Assembly: GCF_905480005.1 (NCBI RefSeq) | Contig: NZ_CAJQOO010000008.1 | Span: 88,695 to 152,694 of the forward strand | Length of the DNA stretch: 64,000 nt | Reading direction: 5' to 3' | Source: an uncultured Maricaulis sp. | Lineage (GTDB): Bacteria > Pseudomonadota > Alphaproteobacteria > Caulobacterales > Maricaulaceae | Shown here: positions 49,953 to 60,233 of the stretch, in pieces | Layout: every line of letters begins with the position of its first letter | Numbering within the stretch: position 1 is the stretch's first letter | Translations under genes and position numbers: made by a program | The notes under the pieces: model-generated | Seen by the model: the letters and a program-made list of their open reading frames with translations, nothing else | What the model was told of the DNA's origin: nothing | Database searches by the model: none

Positions 49953-51794
49953 ATGATTGAATCAGCGTCACTCGATGTGTGGCAAATGTGGGCAATTCTC
50001 GGCGGGCTCCTGCTGGCAATTGTCTTCTATGTCTGGGACAGGGTTCCGATCGAGATCGTTTCGGCCTCGATCGTGGCCGTCCTCATGGCCTTTTTCCACA
50101 TCTTCCCGCTCGCGACGGGAAATCCGAGTGCGGCCGATCTTCTGGCCGGCTTCGCCAATCCGGCGCTCTTCACGATCCTCTGCCTGCTGATCGTCGGCCA
50201 GGGCATATTCCAGACCGGCGCGATGGAAGGGCCAACCCAGCGCCTGCTCGATTCCTTCGACCAACACCCCAAGATCACCCTGCTCGGCATGTTCGCCTTC
50301 GTCTTCGTGATCTCGGCCTTCATCAATAATACGCCTGTCGTCGTGATGTTCGTGCCGATCCTTGTCGCGATCGCGAAACGGATGGAAAAAAGCCCCTCCA
50401 AACTCCTGATTCCGCTCAGCTATGTCTGCATTCTGGCGGGTATGACCACTCTGATCGGGTCCTCGACCAACCTTCTGGTGGCCGATACGCTGCTTAATGT
50501 AACCGGCGAACAGCTGGCCTTCTTCAGCCCGTCCATGCCCGGCCTCTTCCTGGCGGCTGTCGGCGTTGTCTACATTATCTTCGTCCTGCCCCACCTACTG
50601 CCCGACCGCGCCTCGATGGAGAGCGAAATCGCCGGCGGCGCCGGCAAGCAATTCATTGCCCAGCTGGAAGTCACCGGAGATCACCCCCTGGTCGGCAAGA
50701 AGCCTGTTGCCGGCATGTTCGCTGACCTTCCCGACATGACGGTGCGCATGATCCAGCGGGGCGAGCACGCGCTGCTGCCGCCATTTGACCAGATCGAGCT
50801 CAAATCCGGCGATCTGGTGATCGTCGCCGCGACACGTCAGACCCTGACCGACCTTCTTGCCAAGCGGGCCGATTTCCTGCGCGGCATGCTGGAAGCCTCC
50901 GGTCCGGGCGACAATCCCAATCCGGGCGAAAACCTGGTTATGGCTGAAGCCGTCGTGGCGCCCGGTTCACGGGTGATAGGCCGTACGATCCGGCAGATCG
51001 GCTTTCGCCACGCGACCGGCTGCATCGTCCTGGGCATTCAGCGACGCTCCCGCATGATCCGCTCACGCATGGGCGAAATCCGCCTGGAAGCGGGTGACAC
51101 GCTACTCCTTTTCGGCGCCTCGTCCTCACTGCGTGGATTACGGGCTGACCGCGACCTCCTGATCATGGAGTGGGCGACCAAATCTATCGCCGATCCGCGC
51201 CGCGCCAATCTCGCCCGGGTCGTCTTTGGCGGCGTCGTGCTGACAGCCGCAACCGGCATTCTGCCCATTGTGCTGGCGTCCTTCCTCGGCGCCGTCGCGA
51301 TGATACTCGCCGGCTGCCTCAACACCCGGCAGGCCGCGCGCGCCTTCGACATGCGGGTCTATCTGTTGATCGGCTCGGCAATCGCCCTCGGGACGGCGAT
51401 GCAGGTCACCGGCGGCGCCGATCTCATGGCGACCGCGGTGGTGAGCGCCTTCGCCCCCTTCGGGCCAGTGGTCCTGATGTCGGCGCTATTCCTGCTGATT
51501 GCCGTGCTGACCAACGTCCTCTCGAACAGCGCGACGGCGATCCTGTTCACGCCGATCGCGGTCGGCGCTGCCAACCAGATGGGGGCCGACCCGACCCTCT
51601 TCGCCCTGACCGTTCTCTTCGCGGCAAACACCTGTTTTGCCACACCGATCGGCTATCAGACCAACCTGCTTGTGATGGGGCCGGGGCATTACCGCTTCGC
51701 GGATTATCTGCGGGCGGGCGCGCCCATGGTGGTTCTCTTCTGGATTGCCTTCACGGTCTATGTCAGCCTGCTCGACCTGTTCGGCATGGTCTGA
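49953..51794 (+). CDS. SLC13-family permease with TrkA-C domains
   Basis: Multi-TM; NNTPVVVMFVPI, LIGSSTNLLV, VLSNSATAILFTPIAVG, PIGYQTNLLVMGPGHYRFADYLR. Confidence 0.92.
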   Translation: MIESASLDVWQMWAILGGLLLAIVFYVWDRVPIEIVSASIVAVLMAFFHIFPLATGNPSAADLLAGFANPALFTILCLLIVGQGIFQTGAMEGPTQRLLDSFDQHPKITLLGMFAFVFVISAFINNTPVVVMFVPILVAIAKRMEKSPSKLLIPLSYVCILAGMTTLIGSSTNLLVADTLLNVTGEQLAFFSPSMPGLFLAAVGVVYIIFVLPHLLPDRASMESEIAGGAGKQFIAQLEVTGDHPLVGKKPVAGMFADLPDMTVRMIQRGEHALLPPFDQIELKSGDLVIVAATRQTLTDLLAKRADFLRGMLEASGPGDNPNPGENLVMAEAVVAPGSRVIGRTIRQIGFRHATGCIVLGIQRRSRMIRSRMGEIRLEAGDTLLLFGASSSLRGLRADRDLLIMEWATKSIADPRRANLARVVFGGVVLTAATGILPIVLASFLGAVAMILAGCLNTRQAARAFDMRVYLLIGSAIALGTAMQVTGGADLMATAVVSAFAPFGPVVLMSALFLLIAVLTNVLSNSATAILFTPIAVGAANQMGADPTLFALTVLFAANTCFATPIGYQTNLLVMGPGHYRFADYLRAGAPMVVLFWIAFTVYVSLLDLFGMV

Positions 51795-51837
51795 CCGGCC
51801 CGACCCGATCTCTCACCGCCAGCAAGAGGCGACAGGC

Positions 51838-52602
51838 GTGACACATCCGTTTGCGACCCGGCAAATCCCCTTCTTCCTCACGGCCTCGGCGCCGTGCCCC
51901 TACCTGCCGGGGCGGTTTGAGCGCAAGGTCTTTACCCGTGTCGAGATCGGCGAGGGCCCGGCGCTCAATGACGCCCTCACCCATGCCGGCTTCCGGCGCT
52001 CGCAGGGCGTTCTCTACCGCCCGGCTTGCGAGGCCTGCGATGCCTGCAAATCGGTCCGGGTTGATGCCGAGAGCTTTGAGTGGAAGCGGCGCTGGCGCAA
52101 AATCCTCAATCGCAATGACGAATTGCGGGTCTCGGTCGAGACCCAGACGGCGACGATGGAGCAGTTCGATCTGCTCTCGCGCTATCTTGATAGTCGTCAC
52201 GGCGATGGCGATATGGCCGGCATGTCCTTCGGCGAATACGTCATGATGGTCGAGGAAGGCGCCCAGCGGACACATGTCGCCGAATATCGCGACGCCGACG
52301 GCGTTCTGCGCGCCGCCGCCCTGACCGATGTGCTAAAGGACGGCCTGTCCCTGATTTACAGCTATTTCGATCCGGATTGGGATCGTCGCAGCCTCGGGGC
52401 CTACATCATTCTCGACGCCATCCGCCAGGCTGAACTGGCGGGCCTGCCCTTCGTCTATCTGGGCTATTGGGTGCGTGAGAGCCCCAAGATGAGCTACAAG
52501 GCGCAATTCCAGCCGCTGCAAGTTTTAACGCCCTCGGGCTGGCAGCTGCATGCCGAACTCGCTAACCATGAGGACGAGGACGAGCACGACGGTTTCGACT
52601 GA
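51838..52602 (+). CDS. bpt: Aspartate/glutamate leucyltransferase (Bpt type)
   Basis: FFLTASAPCPYLPGRFERKVFT; GFRRSQGVLYRPACEACDACKSVRVDAESF; SYKAQFQP. GTG start. Confidence 0.94.
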   Translation: MTHPFATRQIPFFLTASAPCPYLPGRFERKVFTRVEIGEGPALNDALTHAGFRRSQGVLYRPACEACDACKSVRVDAESFEWKRRWRKILNRNDELRVSVETQTATMEQFDLLSRYLDSRHGDGDMAGMSFGEYVMMVEEGAQRTHVAEYRDADGVLRAAALTDVLKDGLSLIYSYFDPDWDRRSLGAYIILDAIRQAELAGLPFVYLGYWVRESPKMSYKAQFQPLQVLTPSGWQLHAELANHEDEDEHDGFD

Positions 52603-52635
52603 GCGAACGCGCAGCGAAACCCGGGGGAGACAAAC

Positions 52636-53757
52636 ATGGATCGACGCACATTCATCAGCGGCGGCGCCGTCGCTGCGGCCACGGTTGCAACCGCTTGCGG
52701 GGAAACCGGTCAGGAAACATCCACCGGGCCCGAGGCGCCCAACATCAATCGGGGTGTGACCCGCCTGCGCATGGTGACAACCTGGCCGGCCAATTTCCCC
52801 GGACTGGGCACCGCCGCCAATAATGTCGCCGATTACATCAACCGCATGTCGGGCGGTTCGCTGGAAGTGCGTGTCTATGCGGCGGGTGAAATCGTCTCGG
52901 CATTCGAGGCCTTCGATGCGGTCTCCGAAGGCACGGCGGACATGTATCACGGCGCCGAATATTACTGGCAGGGCAAATCACCGGCCTTCAACTTCTTTAC
53001 CGCCGTGCCGATGGGCATGACCGCCTATGAGATCATGGGTTGGGTCGAGGCTGGCGGCGGCCAGGCCTTGTGGGATGAATTGTCCGCACAATTCAACATC
53101 AAGCCGTTCCAGGCCGGCAATTCGGGTCACCAAATGGGGGGCTGGTTCAAGCGCGAAATCAATTCTCTGGAGGATTTCCGCGGCCTTCGAATGCGCATCC
53201 CGGGTCTCGGCGGCAATGTGCTGCGCGAGCTGGGCGGCGCGGCGGTGACCCTGTCGGGCGGCGAAATCTATCCGGCACTGCAATCCGGCGCGATTGACGG
53301 TACCGAATGGGTCGGCCCGTGGAATGATCTCGCCTTCGGATTCTATCGCGAAGCCCCCTATTATTACGGCCCTGGTTTCCACGAGCCGGGCTCCTGTCTC
53401 GGCGTCGGTATCAACAAGACGGTCTGGGACGGCCTGGCCAGTGACCACCAGGCGATCATCGCCTCGGCCTGTCGCACGGCGAACAATATCTCGATCGCCG
53501 AATTCCAGTATCAAAACGGTCTCGCGCTTGATGTCCTGGTCAATGAGCACGGTGTCGAGCTGCGTCAGTTCTCGGACGAGATCTGGACCCAGATCGGACA
53601 GATTTCAGAGCAGGTGGTGGCGGATACCGGCAATGCCGACGACATGACCCGCCGCGTCTATGAGAGCTATCTCGCCGCCCGCGACACGATGCGCAGCTGG
53701 GGCCGGATCTCCGAAATGCCCTATATGGTCCAGCGCGAACGCGTTCTGGGCGGCTGA
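52636..53757 (+). CDS. TRAP transporter substrate-binding protein (DctP family)
   Basis: DRRTFI Tat-like signal with ATACG lipobox; LRMVTTWPANFPGLGTAANNVADYINRMSGGSLEVRVYAAGEI. Confidence 0.93.
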   Translation: MDRRTFISGGAVAAATVATACGETGQETSTGPEAPNINRGVTRLRMVTTWPANFPGLGTAANNVADYINRMSGGSLEVRVYAAGEIVSAFEAFDAVSEGTADMYHGAEYYWQGKSPAFNFFTAVPMGMTAYEIMGWVEAGGGQALWDELSAQFNIKPFQAGNSGHQMGGWFKREINSLEDFRGLRMRIPGLGGNVLRELGGAAVTLSGGEIYPALQSGAIDGTEWVGPWNDLAFGFYREAPYYYGPGFHEPGSCLGVGINKTVWDGLASDHQAIIASACRTANNISIAEFQYQNGLALDVLVNEHGVELRQFSDEIWTQIGQISEQVVADTGNADDMTRRVYESYLAARDTMRSWGRISEMPYMVQRERVLGG

Positions 53758-53759
53758 TC

Positions 53760-54539
53760 ATGCGCGCGGGGGACAAGCTTCTACTGGTCCTGGTCGGGCT
53801 GTCACTTGTCCTGCTTGGTCTGGACATGGCGACCGGCGGCGGTGTGGCCAGCTTCGCCGGCCTTCACCTGCCCGGCTTTGCCCAGGCCGTCGGCGGCTGG
53901 ATTGGCAGGGTCGGCCTGTGGCTCTCCCCTCTTCTCCTCCTCCCGCTGCTGAGCGGTATTCTCGGCCGCTTTGTCGGTCTTCCCGCGCCGGTCTGGTCCG
54001 TCCAGCGCCGCGCCATCGCGATCATCGACACGCTCACGCTGAGCATTGGTGGCGGCGCGCGCTGGTTCGCGCTCGGTCTTGTCCTTGCCACCGCGATCAT
54101 CGTCATCCAGCGTTATGTCTTCGGCTATGCCTCGACCAAGCTGGCCGAGAGTGTGATCTACATGCATGCCGGTCTCTTCCTCTTCGCCTCGGCCAGTACC
54201 CTGCTCCAGGGTGGGCATGTGCGGGTGGATGTCTTCTTCGCGAAAATGAGCGAGCGCGGCCGCGCCTGGGTCGACCTCCTGGGGACGTATCTCGCCCTCA
54301 TTCCGATGAGCGCCCTCATCCTGTGGTCCTCGACGGGCTATCTCAATTCTACCTGGCGCATTCTGGAAAGCTCACGCGAGAGCGACGGGCTGGCCTTCGT
54401 GTTTGTGCTGAAAACCGCCATTCCCGTCTTCGCGATCCTGATGATCCTGCAGGGCGCCTCCATGGCCGCCAGGGCCGCGATGACCGTGGCCAATCAACCA
54501 TCACCCGCCTTGCCTGATGCGATTGAAGGGGAGGTCTAG
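53760..54539 (+). CDS. TRAP transporter small permease (DctQ)
   Basis: Four to six TM; YMHAGLFLFASASTLLQGGHVRVDVFFAKMSERGRAWVDLLG. Confidence 0.92.
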   Translation: MRAGDKLLLVLVGLSLVLLGLDMATGGGVASFAGLHLPGFAQAVGGWIGRVGLWLSPLLLLPLLSGILGRFVGLPAPVWSVQRRAIAIIDTLTLSIGGGARWFALGLVLATAIIVIQRYVFGYASTKLAESVIYMHAGLFLFASASTLLQGGHVRVDVFFAKMSERGRAWVDLLGTYLALIPMSALILWSSTGYLNSTWRILESSRESDGLAFVFVLKTAIPVFAILMILQGASMAARAAMTVANQPSPALPDAIEGEV

Positions 54540-54542
54540 GCC

Positions 54543-56135
54543 ATGAACCTCTTCATCGAGCTTCTCCCTTTCCTGATGTTTTTCGCTGCCTTTGCAGCGC
54601 TTCTGCGTGGCTATCCGGTCGCCTTCACCCTTGCCGGTGTCGCCCTCGTCTTTGCGGTGATCGGGATGGCGATCGGCGAGTTCGACCCGATCCATTTCCG
54701 CGCCTTCCCGCAGCGCATCTACGGCAATCTGATGGAGATGGACCGCTCCATCCTGGTCGCGGTGCCGCTCTTCGTCTTCATGGGAGTGATGCTGGAGAAG
54801 TCCAAGATTGCCGAGGAACTCCTCGAGGCCATGGGCGCGCTCTTCGGGACCATGCGCGGGGGGCTTGGCATCTCGGTGGTGATTGTCGGCGGTCTGCTTG
54901 CGGCCTCGACCGGGATTGTTGGCGCGACCGTGGTGACAATGGGTCTCCTCTCCCTGCCGACCATGCTCAAGCGCGGCTATGACCCGGCGCTCGCGACCGG
55001 CACCATTGCCGCATCCGGCACGCTCGGGCAGATCATCCCGCCCTCCATCGTGCTGGTCCTGCTCGGCGACCAGATCTCCAATGCCTATCAGGAAGCGCAG
55101 CGCTCGCAGGGCGTTTTCTCACCGGACATTGTCTCGGTCGGCGATCTTTTCGCCGGCGCGCTTGTCCCTGGCATCCTGCTCGTCGGTCTGTATATCGGCT
55201 ACCAGATCGTCATGGCGATCTTCAAACCCGAGAGTGCGCCGGCGGCGCCCGCGGGTAGCCAGGTCTCGATCGGTCAGCTGCTGCACGCCCTGGTCCCGCC
55301 TCTGGCCCTGATCACCGGGGTTCTTGGCTCGATCCTGACCGGCCTGGCGACGCCGACAGAGGCCGCCGGCGTCGGCGCAGTTGGCGCGACCTTCATCGCC
55401 GGCGCCCGCAATGCCGGTTCGAAAACCAATCCGCGGCTTGGCCAACTGGTGAGCTATCTTGGCCTGGCGGCGCTTCTTGGGCTGATCGCCCTTGTCGTCA
55501 TCGCCAATATCGGCGCCGAACGCCGTCTCTATGTAACAGATCTGGGCATGGCGGTTGGCGTGCTGACCGGTGCCCTGGTGGCCATCACCATTTTGGGCGC
55601 CGGCTGGAGCCTTGTCCGCCTCAAGCGTTCGGGCGTGCTCGACGACGTGATGAGTTCCACGGGCCTGATTTCGGCGATGGTCTTCGTGATTCTGATCGGC
55701 GCCTCGCTATTCTCGCTGATCTTCCGCGAACTCGGCGGCGATGACACGGTCGCAGCGGCCTTGCAGGCGGTACCGGGCGGTGTGTTCGGGGCCGTCGCTG
55801 TGGTCATGCTGGTCATGTTCATTCTCGGCTTCTTCCTCGACTTCATCGAAATCACCTTTGTGGTGGTTCCGATCGTCGCACCGATCCTGCTGATGATGGG
55901 CGTCGACCCGGTCTGGCTGGGCGTGATGATGGCGATGAATTTGCAGACCAGCTTCCTGACGCCGCCCTTCGGCTTCGCACTCTTCTATCTTCGCGGTGTC
56001 GCTCCAAAGACCGTGAAAACCACCGATATCTATCGCGGCGCCATACCCTTCGTGATCATCCAGATCCTGGCCATCATCGCCGTCGCGGTCTTCCCCTGGC
56101 TGGCCACCGGCCTGCCGGAGTGGCTGTACGGATAG
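54543..56135 (+). CDS. TRAP transporter large permease (DctM)
   Basis: RGYPVAFTLAGVALVFA; VPLFVFMGVMLEKS; ASGTLGQIIPPSIVLVLLGDQ; LATPTEAAGVGAVGA. Confidence 0.95.
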   Translation: MNLFIELLPFLMFFAAFAALLRGYPVAFTLAGVALVFAVIGMAIGEFDPIHFRAFPQRIYGNLMEMDRSILVAVPLFVFMGVMLEKSKIAEELLEAMGALFGTMRGGLGISVVIVGGLLAASTGIVGATVVTMGLLSLPTMLKRGYDPALATGTIAASGTLGQIIPPSIVLVLLGDQISNAYQEAQRSQGVFSPDIVSVGDLFAGALVPGILLVGLYIGYQIVMAIFKPESAPAAPAGSQVSIGQLLHALVPPLALITGVLGSILTGLATPTEAAGVGAVGATFIAGARNAGSKTNPRLGQLVSYLGLAALLGLIALVVIANIGAERRLYVTDLGMAVGVLTGALVAITILGAGWSLVRLKRSGVLDDVMSSTGLISAMVFVILIGASLFSLIFRELGGDDTVAAALQAVPGGVFGAVAVVMLVMFILGFFLDFIEITFVVVPIVAPILLMMGVDPVWLGVMMAMNLQTSFLTPPFGFALFYLRGVAPKTVKTTDIYRGAIPFVIIQILAIIAVAVFPWLATGLPEWLYG

Positions 56136-56143
56136 GAAGCAGC

Positions 56144-57340
56144 ATGTCACCGCACCGCAAGCTGGAGCTCCAGCGCGCCTTCATCGCCGCACTGGCCCTG
56201 ATCATTTCCGGCATTTTCCTGTGGATGATCCGGGACTATCTGGCCGCACTCTTCCTCGCCGGCGTGCTGACGCTTTTCCTTGCGCGACCGCATGACTGGC
56301 TATCGGGCAAGCTGGGGGATCGCCGCGGCCTCGCCGCCGGTCTTCTGGTCACCAGCGCGGTTCTCGCCTTCGTCATCCCCGCAAGCATCCTTCTGGGCAT
56401 CGTCGCGGAGCAGGCGATCGACGTCACCGGCATGGTCACTCCCTGGGTGCAGGACCAGGTCAGCCAGATCCGGCAGGACGGGCTGGATGGTCTGCCGGAC
56501 TGGCTGCCCTTCCGTGAGGAAATGATCGAATACCAGGCCACCATCACCGCCCAGATCGGCAATCTGGCCGGCACGGTCGGCCGGGTCCTGGTCAATTCCA
56601 TGCGCGCCGGCACGGGTGGCTTCCTGGTTGCGGCGCTGAACTTCTTCATCCTGGTCTATGCGCTGTTCTTTTTCCTGATGACCGGTCGCGATGCCGCCCG
56701 TTCCGCCGTGGCCCTGCTGCCGATGACCGTGGACGCGCGCAACCTGTTGGCAGAACGCGCCATCTCGACCATTCGCGCCACGGTGAAGGGCTCCTTCCTG
56801 ATCGCGCTCGTCCAGGGCGCCCTGACCGGTATCGGCCTGTTCGCAGCCGGCGTGCCGGGTTCGATTTTCTGGGCCGCCGTGGCCGCCCTGCTCTCCATCA
56901 TCCCGATGATCGGACCGCCGCTGATCTGGGTACCCGCCGCGATCTGGCTGGCCGCCACCGGCCACCCGATCGCCGCCGGAGCGCTGACCGCCTGGGGCGC
57001 CATCGTGGTCTCGACATCGGACAATATCCTGCGGCCCATTCTGGTCGGCAAGGACGCCAAGATGTCCGATTTGATGGTGCTGATATCGACCCTGGGCGGG
57101 CTGACCCTGTTCGGTGCCGTCGGCATCATCATCGGCCCGGTCATCGCCGCGCTCTTCACTTCCGTCTGGTTCATTTTCCGCGACAGCTTTGCCGGGCTTC
57201 TGGAGGTCGATGAGACAGAGGAGCGGGACGACGAAGCCGCCCCCGACGATGAGACCGCCGCACCAAGGCATGCGGCTGATAACGACGCGGCCGACACGGA
57301 CACGGCCGGCTCGGACGATACCGACACCACCGAGCGCTGA
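56144..57340 (+). CDS. AI-2E family transporter
   Basis: Multi-TM; TVKGSFLIALVQGALTGIGLFAAGVPGSIFWAAVAALLSIIPMIGPPLIWVPAAIWL. Confidence 0.9.
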   Translation: MSPHRKLELQRAFIAALALIISGIFLWMIRDYLAALFLAGVLTLFLARPHDWLSGKLGDRRGLAAGLLVTSAVLAFVIPASILLGIVAEQAIDVTGMVTPWVQDQVSQIRQDGLDGLPDWLPFREEMIEYQATITAQIGNLAGTVGRVLVNSMRAGTGGFLVAALNFFILVYALFFFLMTGRDAARSAVALLPMTVDARNLLAERAISTIRATVKGSFLIALVQGALTGIGLFAAGVPGSIFWAAVAALLSIIPMIGPPLIWVPAAIWLAATGHPIAAGALTAWGAIVVSTSDNILRPILVGKDAKMSDLMVLISTLGGLTLFGAVGIIIGPVIAALFTSVWFIFRDSFAGLLEVDETEERDDEAAPDDETAAPRHAADNDAADTDTAGSDDTDTTER

Positions 57341-57450
57341 TCACCGCCAGGACAGACCCGGCAAGGCGTCCCGCCGCGCCGTATTGATCAACCGGCTTGC
57401 ATCCAATCCCTGTGCGTCGCGCATCGAAGGCGGACAACAAGGAGGACGCC

Positions 57451-58473
57451 ATGATTCAGCTCAACCCGGTGGTTCACAGCGCGCTTGCGGCCATCACCCT
57501 CGCCGCCCTGCCCGCGCCCGCGCACGGACAGGTCCCGTCGATGACCGGCCCGGTCAGTTTCCATTATGACGATCTCAGCCGTTTCAAGACACTGCTCGAA
57601 GACATCGATAATGGCGCCGACCCGACCGAGGCCTTTACCGTCTACATGGCGAATGCATCGACGGGCTTTCGCGGCTGGATGGATCGCTACAATGTCTCGG
57701 CGGAAAACTTCGGCACGCTCTATGAAGACTATGGTGCCGTCTTTCACGCCTTGCCCGATCTGACCGCGCCGCTCCTCGCGAAAGAAGACACGACCCGCGA
57801 CAACATTGAGCGCCTGCGCGACCTTGCCGGATCAGACATCGCGATCCCGGTCTATTATTTCGTGTCCAGCCAGCACCGTTTCGCCGGGACACCGGTCAGA
57901 CTGGCCAATGACCCGGCCGGCGTCGGGGTCGGCGCGGCGCTCGGCGTCGCCGGCCGCTATCGGCTGGAAGATGGCCCGCCGGCGACTGACCGGATGGTCG
58001 ATTCGCTGACCTATCTCGCCGTTCACGAAGGCAGTCATATCCTGCAACTCCACGCTCAGGGCGGATTGGAGAATTATCGCTCCATCTATGCCCCCGGCGG
58101 CGGGACCATGCTGTCCATCGCCCTGCGCGAGGGTTGCGCGGAATATCTGAGCTTCCTCACCTCGGGCGAGCGTTATGGCGATCGCCATCTCTATGTCGCC
58201 GAGCATGAGGCCGAACTCTGGTCCGACTTTCTCACGATTGCGGCTGAGCCCGCCTTCTCGGTGCCAGGCTGGTTCAGCGGGTCGGATTCCGAGCACCCGG
58301 ACCGCCCTTTCCAGATTGGCTACGCGGTCGGCTCGGAGATGTGCCGCGCCTATCACGAGGAAATGCCCGCGCCGGATGCCGGCGTCAGCGAACTCTTCTC
58401 GCTCTACGATGCCGAACAGGCCGAGGCCGTGGCAGCTGCCTATAGCCGCGCGGTGGCCGCGCGCACGCGCTGA
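57451..58473 (+). CDS. Putative secreted zincin-like protein with HExxH
   Basis: Signal peptide ending APAHGQ; LAVHEGSHILQLHAQGGLENYRSIYAPGGGTMLSIALREGCAEYLSF. Confidence 0.6.
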   Translation: MIQLNPVVHSALAAITLAALPAPAHGQVPSMTGPVSFHYDDLSRFKTLLEDIDNGADPTEAFTVYMANASTGFRGWMDRYNVSAENFGTLYEDYGAVFHALPDLTAPLLAKEDTTRDNIERLRDLAGSDIAIPVYYFVSSQHRFAGTPVRLANDPAGVGVGAALGVAGRYRLEDGPPATDRMVDSLTYLAVHEGSHILQLHAQGGLENYRSIYAPGGGTMLSIALREGCAEYLSFLTSGERYGDRHLYVAEHEAELWSDFLTIAAEPAFSVPGWFSGSDSEHPDRPFQIGYAVGSEMCRAYHEEMPAPDAGVSELFSLYDAEQAEAVAAAYSRAVAARTR

Positions 58474-58478
58474 CAGCC

Positions 58479-59297
58479 CTAGCTTTCACCGGAGCGGCCG
58501 AAACCCGCCTCCACATCGCGCAGGAAACGGCTGACCTCGCGCATGCTCAGCGTGCTGGCCAGCGCGTCGCATTCCAGTCGGGCGGTATTGGAATAGTAAT
58601 TCCGCATCTCGGTGATGGCGGCTTGATGAGCCGCGACGTCACCGTCCGGCGCATTGCGGATCAGGGTCTTGAAACGTGCGAACGCCTCCCGGTCACTGGC
58701 CGTAGGCATCTCCAGCGCATCAAACAGCGCGTCGACATAGGCCAGATAGAGTTCAGGCCTGTTGGCCACGAGGTCCGGCGCATGGCCGTCAAAGAGATGG
58801 CCATAGGTTTCACCATAGGCGTTGCCGACCGGGTCGGTGTGGGCATAGCTGTCGCCCAAGGCATGTATCAGGAATCCGGTCTGCCAGCTGGCCTGGGCTT
58901 CCGACCGGTTTCGCGCGTCGATCATGCTCGCCAGGTCCAGCCTCCGCTGGGCCACATCGGCGCGATCGCCGCCGTGCAAGGAATGCAGGACGGCATTGAT
59001 CCGGTGACGATAGCCCCAGGCGCCGAATGTCGCCCAGACGCTGACCTGTGGCGCCGCATAGCGCATCGCCAGATCGTCCGCCGCCTGGTTGAAGAAGGCG
59101 AGCCTCGCGGCGTCGTCGGATGAGTGGCCGGCCAGGCGCGCGACCATATAGGTCGTGTCCTGGTGCCCGTCGCGCTGATATTTCGGCTGCACATGGGCTT
59201 CAAGGCAATTGGGATTGAGGCTGCGATAGCCCGGCGTGGAACAGGCCGCGAGCGCGGTCAGCGAGACCAGTGCGGCCGTGCGAAGCAGGTTTTTCAT
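58479..59297 (-). CDS. Putative lipoprotein with His/Asp-rich motif
   Basis: MKNLLRTAALVSLTALAACS lipobox; FLIHALGDSYAHTDPVGNAYGETYGHLFDGHAPD. Confidence 0.55.
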   Translation of the reverse strand: MKNLLRTAALVSLTALAACSTPGYRSLNPNCLEAHVQPKYQRDGHQDTTYMVARLAGHSSDDAARLAFFNQAADDLAMRYAAPQVSVWATFGAWGYRHRINAVLHSLHGGDRADVAQRRLDLASMIDARNRSEAQASWQTGFLIHALGDSYAHTDPVGNAYGETYGHLFDGHAPDLVANRPELYLAYVDALFDALEMPTASDREAFARFKTLIRNAPDGDVAAHQAAITEMRNYYSNTARLECDALASTLSMREVSRFLRDVEAGFGRSGES

Positions 59298-59412
59298 GTC
59301 AGTCCCCCCGAAGCCGCCACGGCTCCTGCACAAAACCCTAATGTGTTTGCATGGCCAGCCAAAGCCTTCTTCGCCGGACGGGGCATTGCGGCCCGGCCGC
59401 GCCGCCGCAGCG

Positions 59413-60150
59413 TCATAGTGCCAGGTCATCCGCCCGCAGCGATGGTTCAAAGAAAGCCTTCGGCAATAGTCGGAACGGCGTGCCGGCCCGACGGGCCGAC
59501 GACATGCGATCACAGCGGAATATCCGCGGGGCATCGCGCAACCGGTCGAAGGCGATGACATACCAGACCGGATATTTGAGCAGGAGGTAATGCGGCTCGA
59601 TACGGCGTTCTGATCGGGCGCCATCCTCACGCTGATAATGGATATCCAGGGATTCCTGGTCGATGAAGGCCTGGTGCAAGGCCTGGACGATCGGCTTTGC
59701 CGGCATTGCGATGCCCGCCTGGACGAAGGTGGATGCCGTGCCCCCGATCAGTATGCGTGACTTGAGCCTTTTGACCCGGGCGCGCTTCTCCGGCGAAAAG
59801 GAGGCGATCAGCTGACGTCGCACGGAGGCGAGATTGGCCAGGAAGAGCGGCGATCCCATCTTCTCGGCGACATCGATGCTGATGAGCAGGTCCACCGCGT
59901 CCCCATAAGCCAGATTGAGCCGGCCAACACCCCAATTCCGGTCAAGCCTGACCCCGCCGCCGCGACCGCGATCGGCATCGATCGGCAGGCCCTGCTCACG
60001 CATCACGAGCAAGTCACGCGAGACAGTTCGGGCACTCACTCCGAGCTCGGATGCGAGGTCCTTGACCGTACACATCTCGTCCTGCCTGAGCTGGGCGGCC
60101 AGCAATTCCAGGCGGCAGATCCGGTCGATCGATTTGGTGCGGGCCATCAA
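59413..60150 (-). CDS. YafY/WYL-domain transcriptional regulator (DeoR-type HTH)
   Basis: RICRLELLAAQLRQDEMCTVKDLASELGVSARTVSRDLLVMREQGLPIDADRGRGGGVRLDR plus WYL-like YLLLKYPVWYVIAFD. Confidence 0.92.
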   Translation of the reverse strand: MMARTKSIDRICRLELLAAQLRQDEMCTVKDLASELGVSARTVSRDLLVMREQGLPIDADRGRGGGVRLDRNWGVGRLNLAYGDAVDLLISIDVAEKMGSPLFLANLASVRRQLIASFSPEKRARVKRLKSRILIGGTASTFVQAGIAMPAKPIVQALHQAFIDQESLDIHYQREDGARSERRIEPHYLLLKYPVWYVIAFDRLRDAPRIFRCDRMSSARRAGTPFRLLPKAFFEPSLRADDLAL

Positions 60151-60179
60151 ACAAATACGCCATTAAACGTCATATTTGT
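60151..60179. promoter_or_regulatory. Candidate WYL-regulator operator
   Basis: ACAAATA-N15-TATTTGT, 7-bp arms in the divergent intergenic region. Confidence 0.55.
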
Positions 60180-60233
60180 CGATAGCCTGATCCTGCACCC
60201 GGGAGAACGCCCGATCCAGTCAGGAGAAAATCC

